Of a DNA stretch of 47,143 nt, positions 35,454 to 46,402 are shown piece by piece. Every line of letters starts with the position of its first letter. Position 1 is the stretch's first letter. The notes under the pieces were generated by a model. That model was given only the letters and a program-made list of their open reading frames with translations. It searched no databases and was not told the DNA's origin. This DNA is from Planctomycetota bacterium (GTDB taxonomy: Bacteria > Planctomycetota > JACOTG01): positions 1 through 47,143 of the forward strand of contig JACOTG010000105.1 of assembly GCA_016178505.1 (NCBI GenBank), written 5' to 3'. The translations under genes were made by a program, and so were the position numbers.

Positions 35454-35996
35454 ATGAAATCCTCGCGCTCGTTCGCGACGATCGCCTCACTCCTCTTCCT
35501 TGCGAGTGCCCTTCCCGCATGCGACCGAGGGGACGTCGACGCAGCCAAGCACACACCGCGCGCGTCGGATGCTTCCGGCGAAACACACGGATCATCGGAT
35601 CGTTCGCTCGAACGTCTGCACGAGGATCTCGAAGGGATCCGTCGAGAGTTGGTCGCGATCCGCGAGGGAGCCGCGAAAGGCACGTCCGCGGCGGCGCCTG
35701 GCAGTGCGGAAAGCCCAGCGCCCGCGGGCGACTGGCTGGCGATCGTACACGAGACGGAATCACACGAGGTCGCGTCCGCCGTGACGAAGATTCGTCTCCA
35801 GCTCTGGCGCGAAATTGCGACCTGGGAGAAACGAGCGAGCCAGCCCGAACCGAAGATGGAAACTGGTGAGGCCGTATCGCCCGATCTCTGCCATCAGATG
35901 GCGCAGCACTATCGGGACGAGGTTGCGTCCATGGACGACATCCGGACGCTCGAGGCTCTCATGGCCTGGGAAACAGAACACAAGACTTATCCCTGA
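35454..35996 (+). CDS. Putative lipoprotein of unknown function
   Basis: 180 residues from ATG 35454; GGAG lies about 9 nt upstream, and an in-frame start at 35151 lies inside the fused sigma gene. The N-terminus SLLFLASALPAC ends in a lipobox-like Leu-Pro-Ala-Cys at about residue 22, so lipid attachment is likely though the Pro is unusual. The mature part has a short coiled coil (RLHEDLEGIRRELVAIREG), a Ser/Ala/Pro linker, and a helical C-terminus. I recognise no family. It follows the membrane-bound sigma factor by 77 nt and precedes a one-helix protein by 16 nt. Confidence 0.7.
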   Translation: MKSSRSFATIASLLFLASALPACDRGDVDAAKHTPRASDASGETHGSSDRSLERLHEDLEGIRRELVAIREGAAKGTSAAAPGSAESPAPAGDWLAIVHETESHEVASAVTKIRLQLWREIATWEKRASQPEPKMETGEAVSPDLCHQMAQHYRDEVASMDDIRTLEALMAWETEHKTYP

Positions 35997-36012
35997 CGGA
36001 GAGGATTGGGAA

Positions 36013-36354
36013 ATGAACACCGGAGGCACGGGTCGCACCGTCGTTCGCGGGATCGTCGTCGTCGCGGTCATCGGTGCACTGGTGGGTGGAGGATCCTGGA
36101 TCGCCGCCGCGCAGAATCGGGGCCGCGTCGAGCGCGCTCGTGACCACATCGAACGGGTGTATGCGGCGGACGAGTCACCGATGGACACGATCGTCGGCCG
36201 CCAATTCATTGAACTGGTCGGCAGCGCGAGCGGTCGAGCCGTGCTCGAGACGTTGGACCGCTCGTCGGGAGCAACGTACGTCGTGGAAATCGAGAATCTC
36301 GCCGACTACCCCGACTACCGAAAGCTTCTGAGTCGCGCTCGCCGCCTCTCCTGA
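36013..36354 (+). CDS. Single-helix membrane protein of unknown function
   Basis: 113 residues from ATG 36013 with GGAGAGG upstream. One transmembrane helix at about 12-32 (GIVVVAVIGALVGGGSWIAAA) follows a short cytoplasmic tail; I read it as VVVAVIGALVGGGSWI for the core. The remaining 80 residues are charged and outside, with no recognisable motif. It is the third of three plus-strand genes (sigma fusion, lipoprotein, this), spaced 16 nt after the lipoprotein. A role with them is inferred from position only. Confidence 0.65.
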   Translation: MNTGGTGRTVVRGIVVVAVIGALVGGGSWIAAAQNRGRVERARDHIERVYAADESPMDTIVGRQFIELVGSASGRAVLETLDRSSGATYVVEIENLADYPDYRKLLSRARRLS

Positions 36355-36494
36355 CACGCCAGACTCAGGACCACGAATCGTCGGAGTCCCCAAACAGACT
36401 GCGGCGCGGGTCGAGTGCTCTGACAGGCGCCGGCAGCGACGCCGATCACGTCCACGAACAGTTGATCCACCGCGGGCGCGAGCGCTGAGCCCGT

Positions 36495-37151
36495 CTACTT
36501 CCCGAGCTGTGGACTGGATGCGCCCTGGGTTTGCGGCGCGTTGGGGTCGGTCACGTCGGGCGGCGGGCTCTCCGGGTCGACGTACGTGACGGCGCTGACC
36601 GTCTGCGTGCCGCGGTAGTACGGGAACGAGATGTCGACCGTGATCTTCTGCAGCCACTCCTGATCGTCGGTCGTCTGCTGCGCGCCGAAGAGGTCGCTCG
36701 ACGCTTGCGGCGTCGGCGGGTTCGAGCGGATCGACGAACCGGCGCCGCGGCTCGACGGGCCGGCGCGTCGCCGGTTCGGAGACGCGGCAATGGGATCGAG
36801 GGGTGTCGACGGCGAGTTCGGGTCCGAGTCGTCGTCGGGTCCGCCGAGGAACGGCACGTCGTCGATGTGCACCGTCCACGCGAACCCGGCGAACGCTGGG
36901 TCGTCGTAGGTGCCGCTGTCCCCGTCGTCGTAGCGGTCGCGCGCGAAGAGCACGTTCGACATCTTCTCGCGCAGCAGCATGTCCGCCTTGCCGAGCTTTT
37001 CCGTGAGATCCGCCTCGTTGGTGGCATTCGACGTGATGAGCGCAACCGAGATCGTCGCGCTCGCGAAGATCGCCACCGCGAGAAGCACTTCGAGGAGCGT
37101 GAAGCCGGCAACTTCCGAACGAACGACGTCGTGGATCGTGCTGCGGTTCAT
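36495..37151 (-). CDS. Type II secretion/type IV pilin-like pseudopilin
   Basis: 218 residues; GGAGG stands 9 nt before ATG 37151. The prepilin leader reads MNRSTIHDVVRSEVAG and is followed by FTLLEVLLAVAIFA, so cleavage would fall between Gly16 and Phe17, with Glu21 at position +5. The rest has a Pro/Ser/Asp-rich central stretch and ends with a Pro-rich tail (VDPESPPPDV). It most resembles GspI-like minor pseudopilins. No other secretion genes are in the window, so it is an orphan here and must work with a machine encoded elsewhere. Confidence 0.8.
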   Translation of the reverse strand: MNRSTIHDVVRSEVAGFTLLEVLLAVAIFASATISVALITSNATNEADLTEKLGKADMLLREKMSNVLFARDRYDDGDSGTYDDPAFAGFAWTVHIDDVPFLGGPDDDSDPNSPSTPLDPIAASPNRRRAGPSSRGAGSSIRSNPPTPQASSDLFGAQQTTDDQEWLQKITVDISFPYYRGTQTVSAVTYVDPESPPPDVTDPNAPQTQGASSPQLGK

Positions 37152-37402
37152 GGGAAGAATCCTCCGCGCCGCTCGAAACGGTCGTCACACGAAGCGGCGA
37201 GGGCTCACGAGCGCATCGAGCTGCCAGTTGTGAATCGACGACGCGGTCATCGCGTCAGGCGTGATGAATGGGAAGCGCCGCGTCCGACGAGGAGAAACGA
37301 CGATCGATGTTCTTCGTCCAGTTCATCTCGAACGAATGCTGAAATGGAACACGGCGAACTCGATTCCGTTGTCGCAGAATTCCGGAGACGTCGATGTTCG
37401 CC

Positions 37403-38878
37403 TCACGGCTTCGGTCCGACGGCGGGCTCGGGAGCCGGATCGATGCCCGCCGCCCACCCGCCGCCGAGAGCCTTGATCAAGAGAACGGTCGAGACGAATC
37501 GTTGGCTCTGGATCTGCACGCTCGCCAGCTCGTTCGTGAGGAGCGTTCGCTCGGCGTCGATCACTTGCAGGTACCCCACGAGCCCTTGTCGGTACTGGAG
37601 GTCGGCGAGGCGCAGGGACTCACGCGCCGAGTCGACCGCGCGCTGCTCGGCCGCGCCGGCCTCGGCTCGGAAGTGGAGATCGGTCAGCGCGTCCTCGACG
37701 TCGCGGAATGCGACGAGCACGGCCTGCCGGTACGTCGCGAGCACTTCGTCGTATCGCGCCTTCGCTTGCTCGAGGCCGGCGGAGAGCTTGCCGCCCTCGA
37801 AGATCGGCAACGACACGCTCGGCCCGAACGACCACACGCGGCTCTCCCAATCCAATGCGTGATCGGTGCCGACGCTCTCGAACCCCGCGGATCCGGAGAG
37901 CCGAAGCGTCGGGTAGAAGTCGGCCGTGGCCACGCCGATCGACGCGTTCGCCGCGATCAGGTTCTGCTCGGCTTCGGCGACGTCGGGACGCTGTCGCAGG
38001 AGATCGGCGGGCAGCCCCGCGGGGATCGCGGGCGGCTCGCCGTCGAGCGGATGCGTCGCCACCGAGAGCGCCGACGGCGGCTGCCCCGTCAGGATCGCCA
38101 GCGCGTGCTCCGTGTCCGCGCGTTGGCGTCGCACGTCGCTCTCGAGCGCGATCGCGGTTTCGAGCTGCGTCTTCGCTTGAAAGACGTCGGTCTGCCCGGC
38201 GATCCCGGCGCGATATTGCGTCTGCGTCAGATCGACCTGTTTCTGGAACAGCTCCACGGAGCGAGTCAGGATCTCGTCCTGCGTGTCGAGCGCGCGAAGC
38301 GTGAAGTAATTCTGCGCGACGTCCGCAGCGAGCGTTTGTTGCACGACGCCGAAGTCGTCGGCCGAGGCCTGTGCGGTCGCCGTGGCGGACTCGACCGCGC
38401 GCCGAACGCGACCCCACACGTCGATCTCGTACGACAGGTCGAACGGAATCTGAACCGTGTTGAACGTCATGGAACGTGACGCCGAGCCGCCGCCCGGCGC
38501 GCGGTTCGCCGACGATCTCGATCGCGTGAACGACGGATCGAAAGTGACCACCGGGTAGAACTGGCTCGCAACGCCTTGCGTCACGGCTCGGGCTTGCACG
38601 ACCCGCGACGCGGCGGCGCGCAGGTCCTGGTTGTTCGCGAGCGCCGCCGCCTCGAGAGCGGTCAGCCCCGCATCGTTGAAGAACGTCCACCAATCGACCG
38701 CGAGATGCGACGCCGCCGCGTCTGCCCCGGCGCTCTTGTAGCCCGCGGGCACGTCGAGCGACGGCGGGCGATAGTCCGGACCGACGCGACACGACGTCGC
38801 AAACAAAGCGAGGCTCGCAGGCAGGATCGCGCTCCCCGACGTGCGGATTGCTGACGCGAATCGACGTGACTGGTTCAT
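37403..38878 (-). CDS. TolC/NodT-family outer-membrane efflux lipoprotein
   Basis: 491 residues from ATG 38878. The signal LPASLALFATSC ends in a lipobox-like Cys, and the mature N-terminus RVGPDYRPPSLDVP is the usual NodT start. Two repeats of the outer-membrane efflux domain follow (about 60-265 and 275-475), each with long coiled helices. It is the outer-membrane channel of the RND pump encoded upstream. Its ATG overlaps the mdtC-like stop by 4 nt (38875-38878), so it is the last gene of the operon. Length and repeats are complete. The 251 nt downstream to the pseudopilin hold no gene; a weak hairpin is at 37240-37256 (GACGCG/CGCGTC). Confidence 0.9.
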   Translation of the reverse strand: MNQSRRFASAIRTSGSAILPASLALFATSCRVGPDYRPPSLDVPAGYKSAGADAAASHLAVDWWTFFNDAGLTALEAAALANNQDLRAAASRVVQARAVTQGVASQFYPVVTFDPSFTRSRSSANRAPGGGSASRSMTFNTVQIPFDLSYEIDVWGRVRRAVESATATAQASADDFGVVQQTLAADVAQNYFTLRALDTQDEILTRSVELFQKQVDLTQTQYRAGIAGQTDVFQAKTQLETAIALESDVRRQRADTEHALAILTGQPPSALSVATHPLDGEPPAIPAGLPADLLRQRPDVAEAEQNLIAANASIGVATADFYPTLRLSGSAGFESVGTDHALDWESRVWSFGPSVSLPIFEGGKLSAGLEQAKARYDEVLATYRQAVLVAFRDVEDALTDLHFRAEAGAAEQRAVDSARESLRLADLQYRQGLVGYLQVIDAERTLLTNELASVQIQSQRFVSTVLLIKALGGGWAAGIDPAPEPAVGPKP

Positions 38879-41800
38879 CGAGTGATTGCCTCCAGCGCGA
38901 TCGGCCGGCGGCGATGGATCCGCACTCCGCGGAACCACAGCCGCACGCGGTCGAGATACAGATAGATCACCGGCGTCGTGTACAGGGTCAGCACCTGGCT
39001 GAAGATCAAGCCGCCCACGATCGCGATGCCGAGCGGTTGGCGAAGCTCCGAGCCGACGCCGAAACCGATCGCGAGCGGAAGGCCGCCGAGCAGCGCCGAC
39101 ATCGTCGTCATCGTGATCGGGCGGAAGCGCAGGATGCACGCTTGGAAGATCGCTTCTTCGGGCGACTTTCCGCCGTCGCGTTCCGCCACCATCGCGAAGT
39201 CGATCATGAGGATGGCGTTCTTCTTCACGATGCCGATGAGAAGGATGATGCCGATCAGCGCGATCACGCTCAGGTCCGTTCGACACACGAGCAGCGCGAC
39301 GAGGGCGCCGACTCCGGCCGACGGCAGCGTCGAGAGGATCGTGATCGGATGGATGAGGCTCTCGTAGAGGATCCCGAGCACGATGTAGACGGCCAAGAGT
39401 GCCGCCGCAATGAGCCACGGCTCGTTCGCGAGCGATGCCTCGAACGCTTGCGCCGTACCCGAGAAGCTGCCGCGAATGCTCCGCGGAAGATGCATGTCCC
39501 GACCCGCCTGTTGAATCTCGGTGACCGCGCCGCCGAGCGACGCGCCCGGTCGCAAGTTGAACGACAGCGTCACCGCGGGGAATTGCGACTGGTGGTTGAC
39601 GGACAGCGGCGCCGAATTCGCCTCGTATCGCGTGAACGCGCTCAACGGCACCGGCGCGCCGCTCGACGGTCGAACGTAAACGGTGCGCAAGCCGCTCGGG
39701 TCCTGCGCGAACCGAGGATCGACCTCCATCACGACGTGGTACTGGTTGAGCGGCGTGTACATCGTCGAGACCTGGCGCTGGCCGAACGCGTCGTAGAGCG
39801 CCGTGTCGATGCTCGCCGCCGAGATGCCGAGGCGCGACGCCGAGGCGCGATCGATCTCGAGCTGCGCTTGCAGTCCGCGGTTCTGCTGGTCGCTGTTGAC
39901 GTCCACGAGACTCGGCAGCGTCCGAAGGCGCTGCTGCACCTTGGGCGCCCACTCGGTCAGCTCCCGCAGATCGTCACCTTGAAGCGTGTACTGGAACTGC
40001 GCGCTGCTCGCTCGCCCGCCAATGCGGAGGTCTTGCACGGGCTGCAGATACAAGGTCGCGCCGGGGATGCTCGCGAGCTTTCCGCGCAGGCGCGCAATCA
40101 CGTCGTCGGCGCTGAGCTTTCTTTGGGACAGAGGCTTCAGCGTCACGAACATGCGACCGGTGTTCGCCGTTCCGCCGCCGCCGCTGCTCCCGCCGGTGAA
40201 CGCCACGAGCCCGCTCACGGCCGGATCGCTGCCTGCCGCATGCGCGAACTTCACGAGCAGCCGCTGTAGCGTCTGCGACGACGTGTCCTGATCGGCGAGG
40301 ATCTGCCCCGAGAGGCGCCCCGTGTCTTGCTGAGGAAAGAAGCCCTTCGGCACCACGACGTAGAGGAAGATCGTGACGCCGAGCGTCGCCAACGTGACGG
40401 CCAAGGTCGGCGCGGGGTGGCGCAGCACCCACCGCAGCGATCGATCGTAGAAGCGCATCACCCATCCGAGCACGCGCTCGCTCCAGCGATGCAACGCACC
40501 GTGCGACGCGGGGCGACGAGGCTTGAGCAGGATGGCGCACATCATCGGAGTGGTCGTCAGCGACACCACCATCGACACGAGGATTGCGACCGAGAGCGTC
40601 ACCGCGAACTCGCGGAAGAGGCGACCGACGATCCCGCCCATGAGCAGGATCGGGATGAACACGGCGATGAGCGAGACGCTGATCGAGATCACGGTGAAAC
40701 CGATCTCGCTCGCGCCCTTCAGCGCGGCCTCCTTCGGTTGCATGCCGGCTTCGAGGTACCGCGTGATGTTCTCGATCACCACGATCGCGTCGTCGACCAC
40801 GAACCCCGTCGCGATGGTCAATGCCATCAGCGATAAGTTGTCGACGCTGTATCCCGCGAGATACATGACGCCGAACGTGCCGATGAGCGAGATCGGCACC
40901 GCGACGCTCGGGATGAGAGTCGTCCTCAAGTCTCGAAGGAATAGGAACACCACGAGGATCACGAGCAGAGTCGAGATGAGCAGCGTCACCTCGACGTCGT
41001 GCACCGACGCGCGAATGGTCGTCGTGCGATCCATGACGACGCCGAGATCGATGCCCGCGGGGATCGACGCGCCGAGCTGCGGCAGGAGCGCCCGGACGCG
41101 ATCGACAGTCTGGATGATGTTCGCACCGGGTTGCCGGAACACGATCAGGAGAACGGCGGGTTTTTCGTCAGCGAGGCCGCCCGTTCGCGTGTCCTCCACC
41201 GAGTCTGTGACGGTCGCGACGTCGCCGAGGCGCACCGCAGCGCCGTTCTTGTACGAGACGATCAGCGGCTCGTACTCGCGTGCGTGCAGGAGCTGATCGG
41301 TCGTGGCAAGCGTCCACGATCGTCCCTCGTCTTCGATCTGTCCCTTCGGGCGATTGGCGTTCGCGTTCCCGAGCACCGTGCGGATGTCGTCGAGACCGAG
41401 CCTCATGTCGTTGAGCGCGGTCGGGTTCACGTCGACGCGCACCGCCGGCAGCGCGCCGCCACCGACCGTGACCTGCCCGACGCCTTCGACCTGCGCGAGC
41501 TTCTGCTGGAGGATCGACGACGCGGCGTCGTACATGCGCGCCTTGTCGTACGTGGTCGACGTCAGCGACAGGATCAGGATCGGCGCGTCGGCCGGGTTCA
41601 CCTTCCGATAGTTCGGGCGGTTCGGGAGATTGGTGGGGAGCTGCCCGAGCGCCGCGTTGATCGAGGCTTGGACGTCGCGCGCCGCGGCATCGATGTTGCG
41701 ATTGAGCTCGAACTGCAGCGTGACCTGCGCCGAGCCGAGCGAACTCGACGACGTTATCTCGGTCACGCCCGCAATGCGTCCGAACTGTCGCTCGAGCGGC

Positions 41801-41994
41801 GTGGCAACGGACGACGCCATCGTCTCGGGGCTTGCGCCCGGCAGATTCGCCGACACTTGGATCGTCGGAAACTCCACCTGCGGCAGCGGCGACACGGGGA
41901 GCATCACGTACGCGATCGCGCCCGCGAGCCCGAGGGCGATCGTGAGCAGGGTCGTGCCGACGGGACGATGGATGAACGGCGCCGAGAGGTTCAC
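38875..41994 (-). CDS. mdtC: RND multidrug efflux inner-membrane subunit, MdtC-like
   Basis: 1039 residues from GTG 41994, which overlaps the previous stop as GTGA and has GGAGG 6 nt upstream. It has the 12-helix RND build: helix 1 in the N-terminal [19 protein letters not shown], the porter domain motifs ([24 protein letters not shown]), [13 protein letters not shown] in helix 4 with the paired Asp needed for proton transfer, and a second half with [20 protein letters not shown] Gly/Ser-rich insert lies in the second porter loop. With the MdtB-like protein it forms a heteromeric pump. The open frame continues upstream to 45210 but that part is a shadow of mdtB. Confidence in MdtC over MdtB comes from order and similarity. 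Confidence 0.92.
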   Translation of the reverse strand: MNLSAPFIHRPVGTTLLTIALGLAGAIAYVMLPVSPLPQVEFPTIQVSANLPGASPETMASSVATPLERQFGRIAGVTEITSSSSLGSAQVTLQFELNRNIDAAARDVQASINAALGQLPTNLPNRPNYRKVNPADAPILILSLTSTTYDKARMYDAASSILQQKLAQVEGVGQVTVGGGALPAVRVDVNPTALNDMRLGLDDIRTVLGNANANRPKGQIEDEGRSWTLATTDQLLHAREYEPLIVSYKNGAAVRLGDVATVTDSVEDTRTGGLADEKPAVLLIVFRQPGANIIQTVDRVRALLPQLGASIPAGIDLGVVMDRTTTIRASVHDVEVTLLISTLLVILVVFLFLRDLRTTLIPSVAVPISLIGTFGVMYLAGYSVDNLSLMALTIATGFVVDDAIVVIENITRYLEAGMQPKEAALKGASEIGFTVISISVSLIAVFIPILLMGGIVGRLFREFAVTLSVAILVSMVVSLTTTPMMCAILLKPRRPASHGALHRWSERVLGWVMRFYDRSLRWVLRHPAPTLAVTLATLGVTIFLYVVVPKGFFPQQDTGRLSGQILADQDTSSQTLQRLLVKFAHAAGSDPAVSGLVAFTGGSSGGGGTANTGRMFVTLKPLSQRKLSADDVIARLRGKLASIPGATLYLQPVQDLRIGGRASSAQFQYTLQGDDLRELTEWAPKVQQRLRTLPSLVDVNSDQQNRGLQAQLEIDRASASRLGISAASIDTALYDAFGQRQVSTMYTPLNQYHVVMEVDPRFAQDPSGLRTVYVRPSSGAPVPLSAFTRYEANSAPLSVNHQSQFPAVTLSFNLRPGASLGGAVTEIQQAGRDMHLPRSIRGSFSGTAQAFEASLANEPWLIAAALLAVYIVLGILYESLIHPITILSTLPSAGVGALVALLVCRTDLSVIALIGIILLIGIVKKNAILMIDFAMVAERDGGKSPEEAIFQACILRFRPITMTTMSALLGGLPLAIGFGVGSELRQPLGIAIVGGLIFSQVLTLYTTPVIYLYLDRVRLWFRGVRIHRRRPIALEAITR

Positions 41995-44900
41995 ACCGCC
42001 TCCGCCGGCCGCAATGCCGCGACGGGTTCGCGGCGGCGTCCCATCTTCGCGGCGAGCCAATCGAACGCGAGGTAGATGACAGGCGTCGTGTAGAGCGTGA
42101 GCGCTTGGCTGAAGATCAGACCGCCGACGATCGCGATGCCGAGCGGCCGGCGAAGCTCCGATCCGACGCCCGTGCCGAGCGCGAGCGGAATGCCGCCGAG
42201 CAGCGCCGCCATCGTCGTCATCATGATCGGCCGGAACCGCAGCAAGCACGCCTGATAGATCGCGTCGCGCGGCGACTTCCCTTCGACCCGCTGCGCCTCG
42301 AGCGCGAAGTCGATCATCATGATCGCGTTCTTCTTCACGATGCCGATCAGGAGGATGATTCCGATCAGCGCGATCACGCTGAAGTCGGTGCGGCACAGGA
42401 GGAGCGCGAGAAGCGCGCCCACGCCCGCCGACGGGAGCGTCGAGAGGATCGTGATCGGGTGGATGAAACTCTCGTAAAGAACGCCGAGCACGATGTACAC
42501 GGTCACGAGGGCCGCGAGGATCAACAGCGGTTCGTTCGTGAGCGACGCGCGGAACGCCTGCGCCGTTCCTTGGAACGCGGTCTGGATGCTCGCCGGAAGG
42601 CCGAGCTCGCGTGTCGCGTCCTGCACCGCGCGAACGGCGTCGCCAAGCGACGCGCCGGGCGCGAGGTTGAACGACACCGTCACCACGGGAAACTGGCCCT
42701 GCCGATTGATCGCGAGCGGCGCGGTCGTCGTCTGCAATCGCGTCAGCTGCGACAACGGCACGGTGGCGCCCGCCGGAGTGTGGACGTACACGTGCTCGAG
42801 ATCGTCGGGCGTGCGGCGGAAGTTCGGCGCCGCCTCGACGACGACGTGATATTGGTTCAGCTGCGTGAACATCGTCGAGATCTGGCGCTGACCGAACGAG
42901 TCGTACAGCGCATCGTCGATCATCTGCGGCGTGACGCCGAGCCGCGACGCCGTGTCGCGGTCGATGACGAGTCGCGCTTGCAGCCCTTCGTCTAGTTGGT
43001 CGCTCGCCACGTCGCGAAGATCCGGCAGCGTCTTCAACCGATCCACGACTCGCGGCACCCAGCTGGCCAGCGACGCAGCGTCTGCCGACTCCAACGACAA
43101 CTGGAACTGCGTTCGGCTGACGCGGTCCTCGACGGTGAGGTCTTGCACGGGTTGCATGAACATCGTGATGCCGTCGACCGCGGCCAGTCGCGGCTGCAGC
43201 CGGCGAATCACCTCCGACGCGTCGATGCGCCTCTCGTCGAGAGGCTTGAGGTTCACGAGAATGCGCCCGCTGTTGAGCGTCGTGTTCGTGCCGTCGATCC
43301 CGATGAACGACGAGAGGCTCGCGACCGCGGGATCGAGAAGAATCGCGCTCGCCAAAGCTTGCTGGCGCTCGGACATCGCCGTGAACGAGACGTCCTGCGG
43401 CGCCTCCGTGACGCCGAGGATCACGCCGGTGTCCTGCACGGGAAAGAAGCCTTTCGGGATCGCGACCCACAGGATGCCCGTCACGACGAACGTCGCGACG
43501 GCGACGAGGAGCGTGATGACGCGGTGGCGCAACACGACTTCGAGCGTCCGGCCGTACCAACCGATGATCGCCGCGAACACGCGCTCGGACGCGCGGTAGA
43601 GCCGGCCCTGCTGCGCCTGGGGTTTGTGACGCAGGAGGTACGCGCACATCATCGGCGTCAGCGTCAGCGACACGATGGCCGACACGACGATCGTCACGCC
43701 GAGCGTGATCGCGAATTCGCGGAAGAGGCGACCGACCACGTCGGCCATGAAGAGGAGCGGAATCAGCGCGGCGATGAGCGAAACGCTCAGCGACACGATC
43801 GTGAATCCGATCTCGCCCGCGCCCCGGAGCGCCGCGTCGAGCGGCTTCTCGCCCTGCTCGACGTATCGAATGATGTTCTCGATCATCACGATGGCGTCGT
43901 CGACGACGAAGCCCGTCGAGATCGTGAGCGCCATCAGCGTGAGGTTGTTGAGGCTGAACCCGAGCAAGTACATCACGCCGAACGTGCCCACGATCGACAG
44001 CGGCACGGCAACGCTCGGGATCACGGTCGCGGCGACGTTTCGCAGGAAGAGGAACATCACCAAGACGACCAGCGCGACGGTCAGCATCAACTCGAACTGA
44101 ACGTCTTCGACCGACGCGCGGATCGTCGTCGTGCGGTCCGTGAGCACCGACAGCGACACGGCGGGCGGCAGCGCGGTTTGCAACTGAGGCAGCAATCGCT
44201 TGATGCGGTCCACGACATCGATGATGTTGGCGCCCGGTTGTCGCTGGACGTTCATGATCACGGCCGGCTCGCCGTTCTTCCACGCGGCTTGGCGGATGTT
44301 CTCGGCCGCATCGACGACCTCGGCGACGTCCGAGAGATGGACCGGGGCGCCGTGCGCGTACGTGAGGATCAGCGACTTGTAGTCGGCGCTCGAGAGCAAC
44401 TGATCGTTGGCGCCGATCGTGTGCGCCAGCCGCGGGCCGTCGAAGCTCCCCTTCGCTTGGTTGACGTTTGCCTGCCCGACCGCCGTGCGAACGTCTTCCA
44501 TGCCGAGACCGAGCGACGCGAGCGCCGTGGGGTTGACTCGGATCCGCACCGCCGGCTTCTGTCCGCCGCTGATGCTCACGAGCCCGACGCCGGGGAGCTG
44601 CGAGATCTTCTGCGCAAGTCGGGAGTCCGCAAGATCCTCGACGTCCGTGAGCGGCATCGTTTTCGAGGTCAGCGCAAGCGTGAGGACGGGCGCGTCGGCC
44701 GGGTTCGTCTTGCTGTAGATCGGGGGGTTCGGCAGGTCGCGCGGCAGGAACGTCGTCGCCGCGTTGATCGCCGCCTGCACCTGCTGCTCGGCAACATCGA
44801 TGTTCAAGTCGAGCGTGAACTGGAGCGTGACGACCGAGCTGCCCGACGAGCTGGTTGACGTCATTTGCGTGAGTCCGGGCACCTGGCCGAACTGCCGCTC

Positions 44901-45101
44901 GAGCGGAGCGGTGACCGACGACGCCATCACATCTGGGCTCGCGCCGGGATAAAAGGTCAGCACCTGGATCGTCGGGTAGTCGACTTGCGGAAGCGCCGAG
45001 ACCGGCAGCTGCGTGTAGGCGACCGCGCCCGCCAAGAGAATGGCGACCATCAAGAGCGAGGTCGCGACGGGCCGCAAGATGAATGGGCGCGACGGGCTCA
45101 T
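41991..45101 (-). CDS. mdtB: RND multidrug efflux inner-membrane subunit, MdtB-like
   Basis: 1036 residues. The opening [19 protein letters not shown] and then [20 protein letters not shown] closely follow E. coli MdtB as I recall it, as do [19 protein letters not shown] and the porter motif [15 protein letters not shown]. The proton-relay Asp pair is in [14 protein letters not shown]. The protein has no gap against the family length (E. coli MdtB is about 1040). It exports drugs, bile salts or similar compounds using the proton gradient as a B/C heterotrimer. It is coupled by 4-nt overlaps to mdtA upstream (45098-45101) and mdtC downstream (41991-41994). DNA identity with mdtC is highest in the helix 4 and helix 7-10 regions. 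Confidence 0.94.
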   Translation of the reverse strand: MSPSRPFILRPVATSLLMVAILLAGAVAYTQLPVSALPQVDYPTIQVLTFYPGASPDVMASSVTAPLERQFGQVPGLTQMTSTSSSGSSVVTLQFTLDLNIDVAEQQVQAAINAATTFLPRDLPNPPIYSKTNPADAPVLTLALTSKTMPLTDVEDLADSRLAQKISQLPGVGLVSISGGQKPAVRIRVNPTALASLGLGMEDVRTAVGQANVNQAKGSFDGPRLAHTIGANDQLLSSADYKSLILTYAHGAPVHLSDVAEVVDAAENIRQAAWKNGEPAVIMNVQRQPGANIIDVVDRIKRLLPQLQTALPPAVSLSVLTDRTTTIRASVEDVQFELMLTVALVVLVMFLFLRNVAATVIPSVAVPLSIVGTFGVMYLLGFSLNNLTLMALTISTGFVVDDAIVMIENIIRYVEQGEKPLDAALRGAGEIGFTIVSLSVSLIAALIPLLFMADVVGRLFREFAITLGVTIVVSAIVSLTLTPMMCAYLLRHKPQAQQGRLYRASERVFAAIIGWYGRTLEVVLRHRVITLLVAVATFVVTGILWVAIPKGFFPVQDTGVILGVTEAPQDVSFTAMSERQQALASAILLDPAVASLSSFIGIDGTNTTLNSGRILVNLKPLDERRIDASEVIRRLQPRLAAVDGITMFMQPVQDLTVEDRVSRTQFQLSLESADAASLASWVPRVVDRLKTLPDLRDVASDQLDEGLQARLVIDRDTASRLGVTPQMIDDALYDSFGQRQISTMFTQLNQYHVVVEAAPNFRRTPDDLEHVYVHTPAGATVPLSQLTRLQTTTAPLAINRQGQFPVVTVSFNLAPGASLGDAVRAVQDATRELGLPASIQTAFQGTAQAFRASLTNEPLLILAALVTVYIVLGVLYESFIHPITILSTLPSAGVGALLALLLCRTDFSVIALIGIILLIGIVKKNAIMMIDFALEAQRVEGKSPRDAIYQACLLRFRPIMMTTMAALLGGIPLALGTGVGSELRRPLGIAIVGGLIFSQALTLYTTPVIYLAFDWLAAKMGRRREPVAALRPAEAV

Positions 45102-46402
45102 TGCGGAGAGTTCTTCGACGTCTTCGCACCGCTCGCACCCGCGGGCGTTCGGCCTCCCGCCTTGGGATCGAGGGGAGCGTTGCCGTGCGATCGTCCTTCG
45201 CCGGGCTCACGTATCGAGACCTTCGAACCGGCTCTCAGCTTGTCAACGCCGTCGGTCACGACGAGTTCGTCGGGCGCAAGCCCTTGCAAGACGACGCTCA
45301 CGTCTCCCTCGGCGGGACCGAGCGTCACCGGCCGCACCTCGACGGTCTCGTCGGACTTCACGACGTAGACGAACGTCGAGTCTGGGCTGCGCTGCAATGC
45401 CGCGGTCGCGACGAGCACGACGTCGCGCTTCGTGTCGACGAGCAGCCGCGCGTTCACGAACTGATTCGGAAACAACGACCCGTCCGCGTTCTCGAACTTC
45501 GCCTTCAATCGAACGGTTCCAGTCGACGTGTCGATCTGGTTGTCAATCGCGAGGAGGTCGCCCGTCGACAGCCGCGTCTGGCGGTTGCGATCGAACGCCT
45601 CGACGTGGAGTGGACCGGCAGCGATCCCACGAAGGACGAGAGGCAGTTCGTCCTGCGGCAACGTGAACTGCACGGAGATCGGCTGGAGTTGAGTGATCAC
45701 CGCGAGTCCGCCGGCATCGCTCGCGTGCACCACGTTGCCGACGTCGACGAGGCGAAGCCCGATCTTTCCGCCGATCGGCGCCGTGACGCGACAGTACGTG
45801 AGCTGGAGTTTCGCGGTGTCGATCTGCGATTGATCGACCTTCACTGCGCCTTCGAACTGCCCGACGTTTGCCGCAGCGGTGTCGATCTGCTGTTGTGGGA
45901 TCGCCTCGCGTGCTTCTTCGGATCGCTTCAGCTCGAGGCGGGCGTTCGTGAGAAGCGCCTGATCTCTCGCGAGCTGGCCCTCCGCTTGCTCCATCTGCAC
46001 TTGGAACGCGCGCGGGTCGATCTCGGCGAGCAGATCACCCTCGTTGACCAACTGTCCTTCGGTGTACGCGACGCTCATCAGCTGGCCGTCGACGCGCGTC
46101 CGTACCGTGACGGTGTTGAACGCCGTCGCCGTCCCGATTCCGTCGAGGTACACGGGCAAGTCGCCGCGCCGCGCTTTGGCGACGACGACCGAAACCGGCC
46201 GCTCGGCCGGCGCCTTCGCCGTCGATCCGTCCGAATCCTTGGAGAGGTACCACCACACGCCCGCACCCAAGGCCGCGAGCACAAGGATGAGGACGAGCGC
46301 AAGCCGAACGCCGGAGCGTCGACGAGCTGATGTTTCCCCGGCGGGCGATCGGGACCGTCCGCTCGAACCGATCGCGTTGGAGTTCGTTGCATCGTCGGTC
46401 AA
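45098..46402 (-). CDS. mdtA: RND periplasmic adaptor (membrane fusion protein), MdtA-like
   Basis: 434 residues from TTG 46402, which overlaps the marR stop as TTGA and has GAGG 8 nt upstream; the frame is open to 46768 inside marR but that part is a shadow. A membrane helix at about 33-52 anchors it. The barrel-sandwich and hairpin (about 80-215) read [20 protein letters not shown], which I take as the lipoyl half, and [18 protein letters not shown] as the second half. A beta-barrel (about 225-310) and a membrane-proximal domain (to about 400) follow, and the C-terminus is Pro/Gly/Ser-rich. It links the MdtBC pump to the TolC channel. The low-efficiency TTG start relies on coupling with marR. 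Confidence 0.9.
   Translation of the reverse strand: MTDDATNSNAIGSSGRSRSPAGETSARRRSGVRLALVLILVLAALGAGVWWYLSKDSDGSTAKAPAERPVSVVVAKARRGDLPVYLDGIGTATAFNTVTVRTRVDGQLMSVAYTEGQLVNEGDLLAEIDPRAFQVQMEQAEGQLARDQALLTNARLELKRSEEAREAIPQQQIDTAAANVGQFEGAVKVDQSQIDTAKLQLTYCRVTAPIGGKIGLRLVDVGNVVHASDAGGLAVITQLQPISVQFTLPQDELPLVLRGIAAGPLHVEAFDRNRQTRLSTGDLLAIDNQIDTSTGTVRLKAKFENADGSLFPNQFVNARLLVDTKRDVVLVATAALQRSPDSTFVYVVKSDETVEVRPVTLGPAEGDVSVVLQGLAPDELVVTDGVDKLRAGSKVSIREPGEGRSHGNAPLDPKAGGRTPAGASGAKTSKNSPQ

Noticed and set aside
37240..37256. Hairpin GACGCG/CGCGTC as a terminator for the efflux operon
   Set aside because: The stem is short and no T-tract follows on the relevant strand.
38848..44858. Long Arg/Asp/His-rich plus-strand frames across the mdt genes
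   Set aside because: These are mirror frames of the efflux genes and show no domain features.
38875..45210. A 2111-codon open frame that looks like a giant RND fusion
   Set aside because: Only its C-terminal 1039 residues are RND-like; the upstream part is the out-of-frame shadow of mdtB, and GTG 41994 gives the proper start.
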